Of a stretch of DNA of 13,995 nt, positions 1 to 8,700 are shown piece by piece. The DNA is from Candidatus Aenigmatarchaeota archaeon (GTDB lineage: Archaea; Aenigmatarchaeota; Aenigmatarchaeia; QMZP01). Position numbers and translations under genes: made by a program. The stretch is from NCBI GenBank assembly GCA_020343575.1, contig CP070801.1, forward strand, positions 984,178 to 998,172. Direction: 5' to 3'. Numbering within the stretch: position 1 is the first letter of the stretch; each line of letters begins with the position of its first letter. Under the pieces are notes generated by a model. That model was not told the origin of the DNA. It saw only the letters and a list, made by a program, of their open reading frames with translations, and did not search any database.

Positions 1-2
1 AT

Positions 3-209
3 TCGAATGGTGATGTATACCCATGTTTTGGCATGTTTGAGTCAGGAAGTAAAATAGGCAACATTCGAAATACCAACATAAAGGATATTTGGTATTCAGA
101 AATGTACAAAAATCTGAGGTACAAACTTTTACATTGCAATAAATGTGTTTGGAACTGCCAGGAGGAACTGAACATATTGTTTGATCGTGTGTTGGGTAGA
201 TTCGCATGA
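3..209 (+). CDS. Radical SAM protein, C-terminal SPASM-type end (5' part outside window)
   Basis: This is the last 68 residues of a protein whose start lies left of the window. The visible part begins with NGDVYPC, the usual opening of a SPASM or SPASM-like auxiliary cluster domain of radical SAM enzymes. It continues with a GNIRNTNIKDIW segment (the 'GNI..–.I..iW' signature) and ends with a C-x2-C-x3-C group (CNKCVWNC, fragment residues 45-52). Together with the early cysteine at residue 8, these would bind an auxiliary iron-sulfur cluster. The catalytic CxxxCxxC motif is not in view, so the substrate cannot be named. The same layout occurs at the C-terminus of the radical SAM protein on the opposite strand just downstream (272-1351). 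The two may be distant paralogues that now converge. The stop codon overlaps the next ATG as ATGA. Confidence 0.8.
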   Translation, partial: SNGDVYPCFGMFESGSKIGNIRNTNIKDIWYSEMYKNLRYKLLHCNKCVWNCQEELNILFDRVLGRFA

Positions 210-283
210 AGATGATAATAATCAATCCTGAAACCAAATTCCCTGGTAAAAGAAAGACTATGAAACTTTCTTCATGCTCTTGA
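206..283 (+). pseudogene. Truncated start of a probable B12-binding radical SAM gene (25 codons)
   Basis: An ATG overlaps the preceding stop as ATGA, the normal arrangement for a translationally coupled downstream gene. It opens MKMIIINPETKFPGKRKTMK and stops after 25 residues. The opening looks like the first beta-strand of the cobalamin-binding domain at the N-terminus of B12-dependent radical SAM proteins, which often start 'MKILLINPP'. No further strand or the DxHxxG motif follows. The frame ends inside the 3' end of the converging gene on the other strand (last codons at 272-283). The simplest reading is that a longer gene was cut here by a rearrangement that brought in the - strand operon. 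It could also be a chance short frame. The family call rests on very few residues. Confidence 0.35.
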
Positions 284-1351
284 AGACTGTTTTAAAAATC
301 TGAATAAAAGACTAGGATTCTGTAATATAGTCTGATATGCCTCACATGGTGTCCAGCACGAACACCCACTATCTTTTATTTTACCCTGTATTTCCTTTAG
401 AATTTTACTGTTCATCATTGTTTTCTCAAGGTCCATTCCATTCTCAACAAGATTTCCTATAATCTCGTTTCTCATAATACATGGGTGAATATTTCCGTAA
501 GGGTCTATCCTAACAGAGGACCACAATGAATAACATTTAGGAATCTCTTCTCCTTCGAAAAACTTGATCGCAATCTCCTTGAATGCTCTCTTCACTATAT
601 CCTCCTTTCGGTAAATGGGAATATATACAGACTTGAGTATTTCAACTAACCTTCGCCTTTCTTGCATAGAGAAATCCACACACTTGCCTACATTATCATA
701 ATACCCTGATTCCTGGGCAAACGTAAGCGTGAACGGAATTTTGTCTTCATTGAGTTTATCCACGATTTTTCCTATTTCGTTCAAATTGTATTTATTTACA
801 AAGAGTTCCCTCTCGAGATAGAAGTTCCTATGTTTCGCTTGTAAAGGTTTCAATTTTTTGTATGTTTCTTCAGATGTCTTGAATGCACTTTCCTTACCCG
901 AAACCAATTTATATGTATTTTCAGAACCCAATAAACTAACCGCAAGGAAAAATCTGATTTTTTTTGGCAATATATCCAACAACTCTTTTATTGTTTCGTA
1001 TGTCTTTTCTGGCAGCTGACCGTTTGTGTTAATACTCAGCACCCATAGATTTTTCATATTCATTGAGGAAATTATTTCGACCAGATCCTTTCTCAATAAG
1101 GGCTCACCACCAGAGATTGAAACCCAGTAAAGCCTATCACCCAATTTCTCAAAAAACGTTTTCCATTGGATTGTGTTTAACTCTTCTCTTTTCAGCGAAG
1201 GTTTATGCATGTACTTCTTCCAGATGAAACAGGTATTGCATCTCGAATTGCACGAGTAGGTTATGAACAGGTTTATCTTGTAGGGCATAGAAATTCTATC
1301 AAATCTCCTTGATACTTTTGATACTAGGATTTTCCTAAGCATCGAATTCAC
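272..1351 (-). CDS. Radical SAM/SPASM domain protein
   Basis: A 359-residue radical SAM enzyme. The catalytic [4Fe-4S] motif is C34-x3-C38-x2-C41 (SCNSRCNTC). It is followed by SISGGEP (78-84), the SAM-binding 'GGE' motif, and by SINTNG (106-111). The C-terminal part holds C273, a DPYGNIHPC segment ending at C291, and C330, C332 and C336 (CSCWTPC), which fits a SPASM-like auxiliary cluster. Such enzymes modify peptides or small molecules by radical chemistry; the substrate here is unknown. The start is a GTG that overlaps the stop of the upstream GtrA/glycosyltransferase gene (GTGA), implying translational coupling. An in-frame ATG lies three codons later at 1340-1342. Co-transcription with a sugar-lipid gene suggests a role in envelope or glycan modification, which is inference. 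Its 3' end overlaps the short + strand frame at 206-283, so the transcripts converge. Confidence 0.88.
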   Translation of the reverse strand: MNSMLRKILVSKVSRRFDRISMPYKINLFITYSCNSRCNTCFIWKKYMHKPSLKREELNTIQWKTFFEKLGDRLYWVSISGGEPLLRKDLVEIISSMNMKNLWVLSINTNGQLPEKTYETIKELLDILPKKIRFFLAVSLLGSENTYKLVSGKESAFKTSEETYKKLKPLQAKHRNFYLERELFVNKYNLNEIGKIVDKLNEDKIPFTLTFAQESGYYDNVGKCVDFSMQERRRLVEILKSVYIPIYRKEDIVKRAFKEIAIKFFEGEEIPKCYSLWSSVRIDPYGNIHPCIMRNEIIGNLVENGMDLEKTMMNSKILKEIQGKIKDSGCSCWTPCEAYQTILQNPSLLFRFLKQSSRA

Positions 1352-2337
1352 TCGTTAATTCTATACCAATAAAGTTTAATCAAATTTTTAAAATATCTGA
1401 AAATACTTGATCTATTAGACATATCTTGTTCACAGTTTATACTATATGGCACCTCTCTTGCATTCCCATATTTTCCCCTAACAAGAACCTCCAAGCCCGG
1501 GCTATAGCACCCAGAATCCAGATACACACCCTTAATTAAATTTTTATTGAAAAAGAAAAAACCAGGAAGAGGGTCTTTAACGTTTGTCAGTCCTCTCGCA
1601 AGCAATGATTTGAATCTGTAACTAATTCTCTCTCCAAAAGAGCAGTTCAATTCACTTCCTTCTGCATACCTGCTTCCTATAACAAGATCTGATTCGTTAT
1701 TCATGATTGGTTTAATCAGCTCTGGTATGGCTTCCGGAGAGTGAAAGGGATGTATGACCCCAACCACATCACCTCTCACATCACTGAATCCTTTCAAAAC
1801 AGAACTGTTCTCATCATCCACCACCATAATATCATTATCAATATTGTTTTCTTCCAAAACACTGGAAACCCCTTCCACGAACCCCTTCACACTGTCCTTG
1901 TTTGATGCTGGGATTATCACCGAAACATTTGGATTTTTGTTTTGTAATTTACGAATCTCCCCCAGTTTAACTGGCCATGTCCACCTAATATTCGAGGAAT
2001 AACTCCAGTAGAATGCAACAAATACCCCAAATATGTTTGAAATCAAATAGTAAATTCCGAGGAAATCTGTTAGTATGTAAAGAACAGAAACTATTATCAG
2101 AGCAGTCACAGCAGATATTGAGCAATATTTCACCAACCTTTTGAAAATGTTTCCACTCCTCCTTTCTCTAAAGGTCCACTTATCGTTGATAATGAAGTTT
2201 GATATGATTGAGATTATGCTAGCTATTATGCTTGATACGAGATAGAATAATCCCACAGAATCTGTGAAAAACCAGAGCATGAATTCATTAACCAGAAGCC
2301 CAATCAAACCAACAGACGAAAACTTAAACACCCTCAT
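1348..2337 (-). CDS. GtrA-like membrane domain fused to a shortened glycosyltransferase-2-like domain
   Basis: A 329-residue protein. Residues about 1-125 are four hydrophobic helices of the GtrA type (around 5-24, 29-50, 68-90 and 94-112), with FIINDKWTF (48-56) and NIRWTW (116-121) at the expected loop ends. GtrA proteins are linked to moving or handling polyprenyl-phosphate sugars. Residues about 136-329 resemble dolichol-phosphate mannosyltransferase-type GT2 proteins: VSVIIPASNK (138-147), MVVDDEN (171-177), DLVIGSRYAEGSE (217-229), DPLPGFFFF (255-263) and EVPYSI (295-300). Known fusions usually place GT2 first and GtrA second; here the order is reversed. The GT part is unusual. About 30 residues normally found after VVDD are missing, and the place where D-A-D normally sits reads GVIHPFHSPE (193-202). 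Transfer activity is therefore doubtful. The gene is first in a - strand operon and overlaps the radical SAM gene by 4 bp. The ATG at 2337 has a weak GGGGTT ribosome site. Confidence 0.8.
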   Translation of the reverse strand: MRVFKFSSVGLIGLLVNEFMLWFFTDSVGLFYLVSSIIASIISIISNFIINDKWTFRERRSGNIFKRLVKYCSISAVTALIIVSVLYILTDFLGIYYLISNIFGVFVAFYWSYSSNIRWTWPVKLGEIRKLQNKNPNVSVIIPASNKDSVKGFVEGVSSVLEENNIDNDIMVVDDENSSVLKGFSDVRGDVVGVIHPFHSPEAIPELIKPIMNNESDLVIGSRYAEGSELNCSFGERISYRFKSLLARGLTNVKDPLPGFFFFNKNLIKGVYLDSGCYSPGLEVLVRGKYGNAREVPYSINCEQDMSNRSSIFRYFKNLIKLYWYRINE

Positions 2338-2346
2338 AACAACCCC

Positions 2347-2367
2347 AATTGTTAATCTTTAACAATT
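2347..2367 (-). promoter_or_regulatory. Perfect 9-bp inverted repeat ahead of the GtrA/GT gene (putative operator)
   Basis: AATTGTTAA and TTAACAATT form perfect 9-bp arms around a 3-base centre (TCT). The site starts 10 bp upstream of the ATG at 2337, between a TATA-like stretch and the expected transcription start of the - strand operon. A protein bound here would block transcription. The inner core GTTA..TAAC resembles the half-sites of the palindrome on the other side of this divergent region, so the winged-helix protein encoded next door could bind both. This is inferred; the sequence is AT-rich and such repeats can arise by chance. Confidence 0.4.
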
Positions 2368-2376
2368 AAAAATAAA
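2365..2376 (-). promoter_or_regulatory. Probable TATA box for the - strand GtrA/radical SAM operon
   Basis: Read on the - strand this is TTTATTTTTAAT, an archaeal TATA-like element about 30-40 bp upstream of the ATG at 2337. It would place the transcript start near 2345 and give a very short leader. Several AT-rich stretches occur nearby, so the exact box is uncertain. Confidence 0.35.
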
Positions 2377-2420
2377 TTATCTCTGGATTTTCTTGGAATG
2401 TTTTAATTTTTTCTAGAAAT

Positions 2421-2428
2421 TTTATATA
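2421..2428 (+). promoter_or_regulatory. Probable TATA box for the winged-helix/LamG operon
   Basis: TTTATATA, preceded by AGAAAT (possible BRE), lies about 90 bp upstream of the ATG at 2514. Transcription would begin around 2450, directly in front of the palindrome at 2453-2472. A second AT-rich candidate, AAATATATTTATA at 2440-2452, would give a start near 2475 inside the repeats. Either way the repeats sit where a repressor would act. Confidence 0.5.
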
Positions 2429-2452
2429 GCAGCTTTTCTAAATATATTTATA

Positions 2453-2472
2453 GTTAGTCATTGGTGACTAAC
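2453..2472. promoter_or_regulatory. Perfect 8-bp inverted repeat, putative operator for the winged-helix regulator
   Basis: GTTAGTCA and TGACTAAC flank a 4-base centre (TTGG), giving a perfect palindrome of 20 bp at or just after the predicted transcription start. The right arm TGACTAAC recurs at 2478-2485. The position upstream of a winged-helix gene suggests autoregulation, as is common for small archaeal wHTH proteins. As RNA it would form only a short hairpin with no T-run, so a terminator is less likely. Confidence 0.5.
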
Positions 2473-2477
2473 TTCAA

Positions 2478-2494
2478 TGACTAACATTAATGTT
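2478..2494. promoter_or_regulatory. Second operator-like cluster: TGACTAAC copy joined to a 12-bp palindrome
   Basis: A second TGACTAAC at 2478-2485 overlaps the perfect palindrome AACATTAATGTT at 2483-2494. The two TGACTAAC copies start 13 bp apart. The cluster ends 10 bp before the GGGGGT ribosome site of the gene at 2514. It may be a second binding site for the same regulator. Confidence 0.35.
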
Positions 2495-2513
2495 AAATTT
2501 CTTTGGGGGTTGA

Positions 2514-2765
2514 ATGGAGTTCGATCCAACAGAGGAGCTGATATTGGATATATTGAATCGCTCTGATATCTCTTTAACCATACTCGAAATTGCTGAGAAA
2601 GCGAATCTGCACAGGGTAACTGCTTCTAAATATCTTGCTGTCCTGGAGGCAAAAGGCCATGTTAAGAGAAGGGATGTTGGCAAGGCGAAGCTCTACTCAC
2701 CTGCAGAAAATCTGAAACTCGATAACCTGATTTTAAACAGAAACAGTGGAGGTAAAAATGAATAA
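2514..2765 (+). CDS. Small winged-helix DNA-binding regulator
   Basis: An 83-residue protein that is essentially one winged helix-turn-helix domain. It has a helix around 6-16 (TEELILDILNR), SLTILEIAEKANLHRVTASKYLAVLEAKGHVKRR (about 20-53) as the helix-turn-helix and the start of the wing, and GKAKLYS (57-63) as the second wing strand. This pattern is typical of archaeal ArsR/TrmB-like one-domain regulators. No metal-binding cysteines or sensor domain are seen. The ATG at 2514 follows GGGGGT at 2505-2510. Its last 8 bases overlap the start of the giant LamG gene (ATG at 2758), so both are translated from one message. The likely role is local control of that gene and possibly the divergent operon through the palindromes at 2347-2494. 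The regulatory target is inferred. Confidence 0.85.
   Translation: MEFDPTEELILDILNRSDISLTILEIAEKANLHRVTASKYLAVLEAKGHVKRRDVGKAKLYSPAENLKLDNLILNRNSGGKNE
2748..2753 (+). promoter_or_regulatory. Ribosome binding site fixing the LamG gene start
   Basis: A perfect GGAGGT, spaced four bases from the ATG at 2758. A GTG at 2746 is in frame but lies upstream of this site and would add four residues ahead of a standard signal peptide, so 2758 is preferred. The site is inside the coding end of the winged-helix gene. Confidence 0.8.
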
Positions 2766-5700
2766 GAAGATCATTTTAGTAATAGCACTGACGATTTTCT
2801 TATTGTTGGCAGCGTTTCCCATGCAGGTTCAGGCAGAGCAGCCAAGTTTCTTTGAAATGATACAGGGTTTCTTTTTCCCGCAGCCCCAGCTCGAATCTGA
2901 GGTTGAACACATAAAAATCCTGAACCCTATCTCGAAACCGACTTTATGGGGAAGGTGGGAAGTGGAATTTGAAACCAGGGGTAGAGGTGACCTAGAAATA
3001 GATGCCCTAGAAGGGACCTTTTTCGAGAAGGATATAAGATTCCTTTGGCTATACTGTGGTGGTAAGAATATAGAGGTTGAGAAGTACTTCTTCCAAAAAT
3101 TTGATGATGAATCATTTGTTGAAGGAATAGAAAATGGAAAGATTGTCGCGAGAGACTGGGATTGTGATGAAAGAGCAAGACTTGTTTTGTTAATTCTAGA
3201 GACTGGTCGCCATTATCTGGAATACTCTTTCTTGGGCGACACTGCATATGCTGAAAACCTTGCAAATTGTACAGGAACAACTGCCTCTCCATGTCATATG
3301 TGTGATGTGGATGCTATGAATGTTTCTGTATTCTCATTTGAGGGTTCGCAGGTAATCGGAGAAGTGGGAAGTGTTTCACTTAATTATTCAACTTGGAGAA
3401 CGGTTTACTTGGAGAATTCATATACAACCCCAGTTGTTGTGGTAAATTTTCATGAAAGAGTTAGAGATCTGAACGGGAGTGCAGATCCCATTTCAGTTAG
3501 GGTAAGGAATGTTGGATCTAGTTCTTTTGAGGCTAGGCTACAGGCAGCCAATGCAACCGCCAAACCCCAGACAGAAAAGGCTTACTACATGGTCATGGAA
3601 GAAGGTGTGTGGATATTAACTGACGGAACAAAAGTTGAGGCGCACAATTACACTGAAACGCATGTCAAAGGGGCAGCTTGTACGGACAACACCTGGAATA
3701 CCAAATACTTTTCTCATTACTACAGCTCAGCACCAGTTGTTTTCGCATCTGTAACGAGCAACCATGAGGCTAATTGGACAACAGACCATGTGTTTATTTT
3801 GGATGAAGCCAGGTTCAACATCTCAATGGAACTGGCAGAGTATTGTGGATTGGATCCAGATCACGCAGACGAGGACATGAGCTGGATAGCTATTGAGGCA
3901 GACGTGACGAGCACAGTGAACTGCATAGACTACGAAACCCAAACAACTGGAAACGTTGTGGCAGGACACGATAATGGTTGTTATGACTTTCCATTTTCAA
4001 ACACCTATGACAACACTCCCCTGATTCTATGGGAGATGAGGACATATAATGGTGGGGACGGTGGGTGGATGGTTACATGTTCCCTGAACACAAGTTTTGG
4101 TGGGACACATCTAGAAGAAGACCAATTTGGCGATTTTGAACGTGGCCATACGACTGAGGAGGTATCGATGATAGTCTTTGAGCGTGCCGGCAACATCACA
4201 GGAACATACTCAAGCGGTCCGCACAGCGCCACGTATTGGAAAACAGATGGTTCATGCGCAGCTTCTCCATATTACACCAACGAAAGCTGGAACTACTCCC
4301 TTGGCCACACCTTCTGTACAGTTGAGGGCTATTACAACGCATCAATAAGTGCTCATGCCGAGGGAGACATATACGAATGGGAAAGCAGTGAGACTTCGAT
4401 TCCAAACAACCCAATGTATACTGTCAACTATGACAAGGATGAGGACTGGTGTGATTGCAAAGTTGGGGCCACTGCATGTAACAGCAATAGTTGTTGGAAC
4501 GAAACGAATCCGATGGACTGGGAAGCAGGGGCGGATTCTGACTGCTGCGGGGATGATTCAGCAGAATACTATACTTACAGAATAGCGCATTCAAGCATGG
4601 ATGCGTCTTTCACTACTGATTCGACTGATGATGCGTGCTGTAACGCGAGCAGCAAATGTGTTGCGAATGGGGTGTGTTATAATGACGGTGAGAATTCAAC
4701 TGATGCTGATTCTGATGGGGACAATGATTACTGCAGTTCAGGGACATGGTGGGATTACTCTACGCAGATAACAGAGACTATATCACCCATAGGTGATCCT
4801 GTATTACCTGACTCTACAATGTATGTCTCTGGTCACATACAACTGGTCAATGGGACTGACGTTACTGATGGTCCTTTCAACATCTGGTTGAATGGGAGTT
4901 TGCTGACGATGAGCAACCTGACAGAACATGGAACATATGATAATGACAAAAGCTTCATGCACACTGATTCTGGGGACTGGGACGGCGGGACGTTCTCAAA
5001 CACAACGTACGACAGCGAGAATGTCACACTCACCGACACAGAGCTTGACCCAGAAACAGGAATGGTTGGTTTGTGGCATCTGAATGACAATGATTTGAGC
5101 GATTCGAGCGGGAATGACTATAATGGAACAGCATCAGGAGGAGTGGATTGTACAGGAGATGAGGGGAAACTAGATGACGGGTGTTATTTCGATGGAACTC
5201 AAAGTGTATACGGGAACATGAGCGAGACCCTTACAACGGGTTTAACACTTATGGTGTGGTTCAAGGCAGGTGTCCAGACCGATACGAATCCCAGGCTAAT
5301 TGAGATTTCCACACGTGGAACTTCTGCAAACAGCTCAGCAATAGTTTTCGGACCCGGAAGAGTCGGGACGGTCAGGGTATGGACAGAGTGTCAAACCGAT
5401 GGGAATCGATACGCGGACTTTGTCACTGCTAGTGAATACAATGACAGTCAATGGCATCACGCTGTTTACACGTACAACTCAACTGCTGGTGTGCTGTATA
5501 TTGACGGGGCAGAAATTCAAAATGAGTTCGAGTCCTGCGACAATATAGAGGACGCGGCCACATTCTCGATAGGTGGGTATTATACTGGTACTTCTGCCAA
5601 TTTAGCTGGTTGGGCAGATGAAGCCGCTGTTTACACTCGCGCGCTTTCAGCGAGCGAAGTCGCGGAAATATACAACAAGCAGAGGTGTGGTTATTATTAT

Positions 5701-8700
5701 TGCGAGGGAACATTCGAATCCGAGTTTATGGATGCTGGGGCGAAAGTGGAATGGAAAAACATAAGCTGGATTGAACCCTATGATTACGGACACCTCGAAC
5801 CGGATGGAGATACACTAGTTTCACTCACTTTCTCAGGGAGCGAGGGTAAAGAGTTCTCTCCTGGGGTAGGAGTGGTTGGTCTGTGGCATCTAAATGACAA
5901 TGATACGACTGATTCAAGCGGAAATGGGAATGATTGTATACAAAGACTTGGTCTGAATTGTGACGGCGATGATGGTGTTCTTGATGACGGTTGCGATCTT
6001 GACGGGGTTTATGGTTCAGGGAATTATCTTGACTGCGGAAGCGACTCCAGCCTTAACACAAGCCTGGAGATGAGTATAAGCGCGTGGGTTTATCCCGAAT
6101 CAGGGCCATCAACCCAGGGAAGGATAGCTGCGAGCACGTATCAATACCAGGCTTGTGGAACAGATCATGCAGGATGGAGCTTCGGGGCTATCTGGACAGT
6201 TGACAGGTTTGACTTTACTGTCTATGATTGTTCCGGCGGTGTTGCATTAGCAAGAAGTGATGGAGGAGCCACGGGCTGGTTTAAAAATAACAACTACACA
6301 TGGCACCATGTAGTGGGTGTTTTCAAGGCAGGCGAATGGGCCTCGCTTCATATTGACGGGATTTTGCAGGAAAACGACACCAGCAGTGTACCCAGTTATA
6401 TTTATATTGAAGACCCGTTGATGATAGGCAGGAGAAGTGCAGAAGCCCAATCCAACTGGAACGGGAGCATCGACGAGGTTATCATATGGAACCGAACACT
6501 TTCAGAAGATGAAATCCTCGACCTCTACGCCCGCGGAAATGCGAATGATTCCTCCTTTTACGACAACGATGGTCAGATTATCGGACCCTTGCAAACAGAA
6601 GGAGTGGTAGGGAACGCGTTGGAGCTTGATGGGGGTGATGATTGGGTTAACATAACCCCGGATTTGGGAGATCCCTCTGAAATGACATTAGCTCTCTGGT
6701 TCAATAAATCCAACATAAACGAAGGTTCGCAGTATTTAATGGACGGGAGGTATGGGGGAAACTGGTGGTTCTTGCAGGATTATACATCAGGGGCATGTGA
6801 TGACCCCAATGGTAACATCTGTTTCGATTCGAGGGTAGAAGTAGACTCTGGAAATTTAAGTAACAATGTATGGCATCATGTTGTTGTTACTGAAAGCTCC
6901 ACTGAAACGAAGATATATCTTGACGGAGAATTAATGGACACAGGCGCGGGAGAGGATCCGAATTTAGGAGTAGGCGTGAGAATTGGGACCAGGTACACCG
7001 GCAGTGCTTTTTTCGACGGAACGATAGACGAAGTCGCTATCTACAACACCACGCTTTCAGCTTCTGAGGTAAAGGATCTCTACAGGCGTGGATTTGACTT
7101 GAAGTTCCAGGCCAGGTCATGTGATGATCCGGATTGTGACGAAATCTCTCATAACGCATCCGGCATTTACCACTTTTCCGGGAACGAAGGGGTGGAACTC
7201 TCCACTGAAACAGGAATGGTTGGTCTGTGGCATCTGAATGACAATGATTTGAGCGATTCGAGCTGTTTGGGAGGTGATGGGGTAGCTTACGGAGGACTGG
7301 ATTGTACAGATGATGATGGTATTTTTGATGATGGATGTGAATTCAATGGGACCAATGGCGTTTTCATAAATGTATCAAACAACAAAAATTTGGACATAAC
7401 CAACCAAATAACTCTAGAGACATGGCTTAAGGGTGATCCTAACCAGATAGCGACTGAGAATATATATCCTATTGGAAGGGAGAATTCATACGCCATGAGA
7501 GTCGCCACAGCAGGCCCGGTCCCACAATACAGTTTTATACTGAGAAATTCCTCCAACACTGCCTGGTGGGTTTTGAGTACGGGTGCGAATGTTATTGATA
7601 ATGAATGGCACCATCTTGTTCTCACCTACAATGGTTCGTACATGGCAGCTTATATAGACGGTTCTCTGAATGCAACAACGGCATTAACAGACACGATTTA
7701 TGTGAGTAGATATGATTTATGTATAGGCTGTTACAGAAGCAATTATGGTACCTTCAACGGAACTTTAGATGAAGTCGCTATCTACAACCGTGCGCTTTCC
7801 GGAGCTGAAGTTCTAGAACATTACCAGAGGGGAAGAGCAAATGATTCGTCAGAGAACAGCAACGACGGCCAGATTGTAGGACCCCTGCAAGCGGATGGGG
7901 TGGTAGGGAACGCGTTGGAGTTTGATGGGGATGATGATTATGTCAGTCTCGGTAATCCCTCTTCCTTACAGATCACAGGAAATCTGAGCATTTGTTTTTG
8001 GGCTTATCCGAAAAATATGGGCGCGCAAAGAGAGAATCCGGTTGATAAAGCATATGGAGGAGAATTCGCTTTGACTTTTGAGGATGACCCACAGCCTGGG
8101 ATGTTGAGTTTTTTTCATGGCCAAGCTGGTGGTGAATCCTCACCATATTACTATATCCAGTGGGATAATGTTTTAACTGGTAATAATGAATGGACACATG
8201 TTTGTGTTGTCAGGGATGTGGGAGGACAGTCGGTTAAATGTTATAGTAATGGTGCCGAAATCCAATCAGTTACTGAAGATACATGGGAAGATCCGAGCAC
8301 GAGTAGCGAACCCGTCACCATAGGATGGGGTTATACGAATACTTTCGACGGCATTATAGACGAAGTCGTAATCTTGAATCGCTCACTTTCAGATAGCGAA
8401 ATCCGACAGCTTTATCAAAGAGGATTATTTACTGGTCCGGATAGAACACATTCGACCTACTACAGCAATTCAAGCGGAGAAGCCTTGAGTACTCCAGATA
8501 ATAGGTATTTCCAGTACAAAGCGTTTTTGGAGTCACCAAATGGTAACAGTACCCCTTATCTGGAGAAGGTTTATGTCAATTATACAGCAGTGGTTACTGA
8601 TTCCTCTGGGGATTACAACTATTCATTCACTGCTCCCTCCTCTGCAGGGACGTATCCTGTTAAGATTAATGTTACCTATGCTGGGATTTATGGAGAGAAT

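Noticed and set aside
1754..2002. Serine/threonine-rich + strand frame opposite the glycosyltransferase-like domain
   Set aside because: Low-complexity antisense frame with no ribosome site; the - strand carries clear domain motifs.
2453..2494. Transcription terminator formed by the palindromes
   Set aside because: The stems are short and lack a following T-run, and they lie just downstream of a TATA box at the head of a gene.
2746..2757. GTG start four codons upstream for the LamG protein
   Set aside because: It lies upstream of and within the GGAGGT site that serves the ATG at 2758, and would place acidic residues before the signal peptide.
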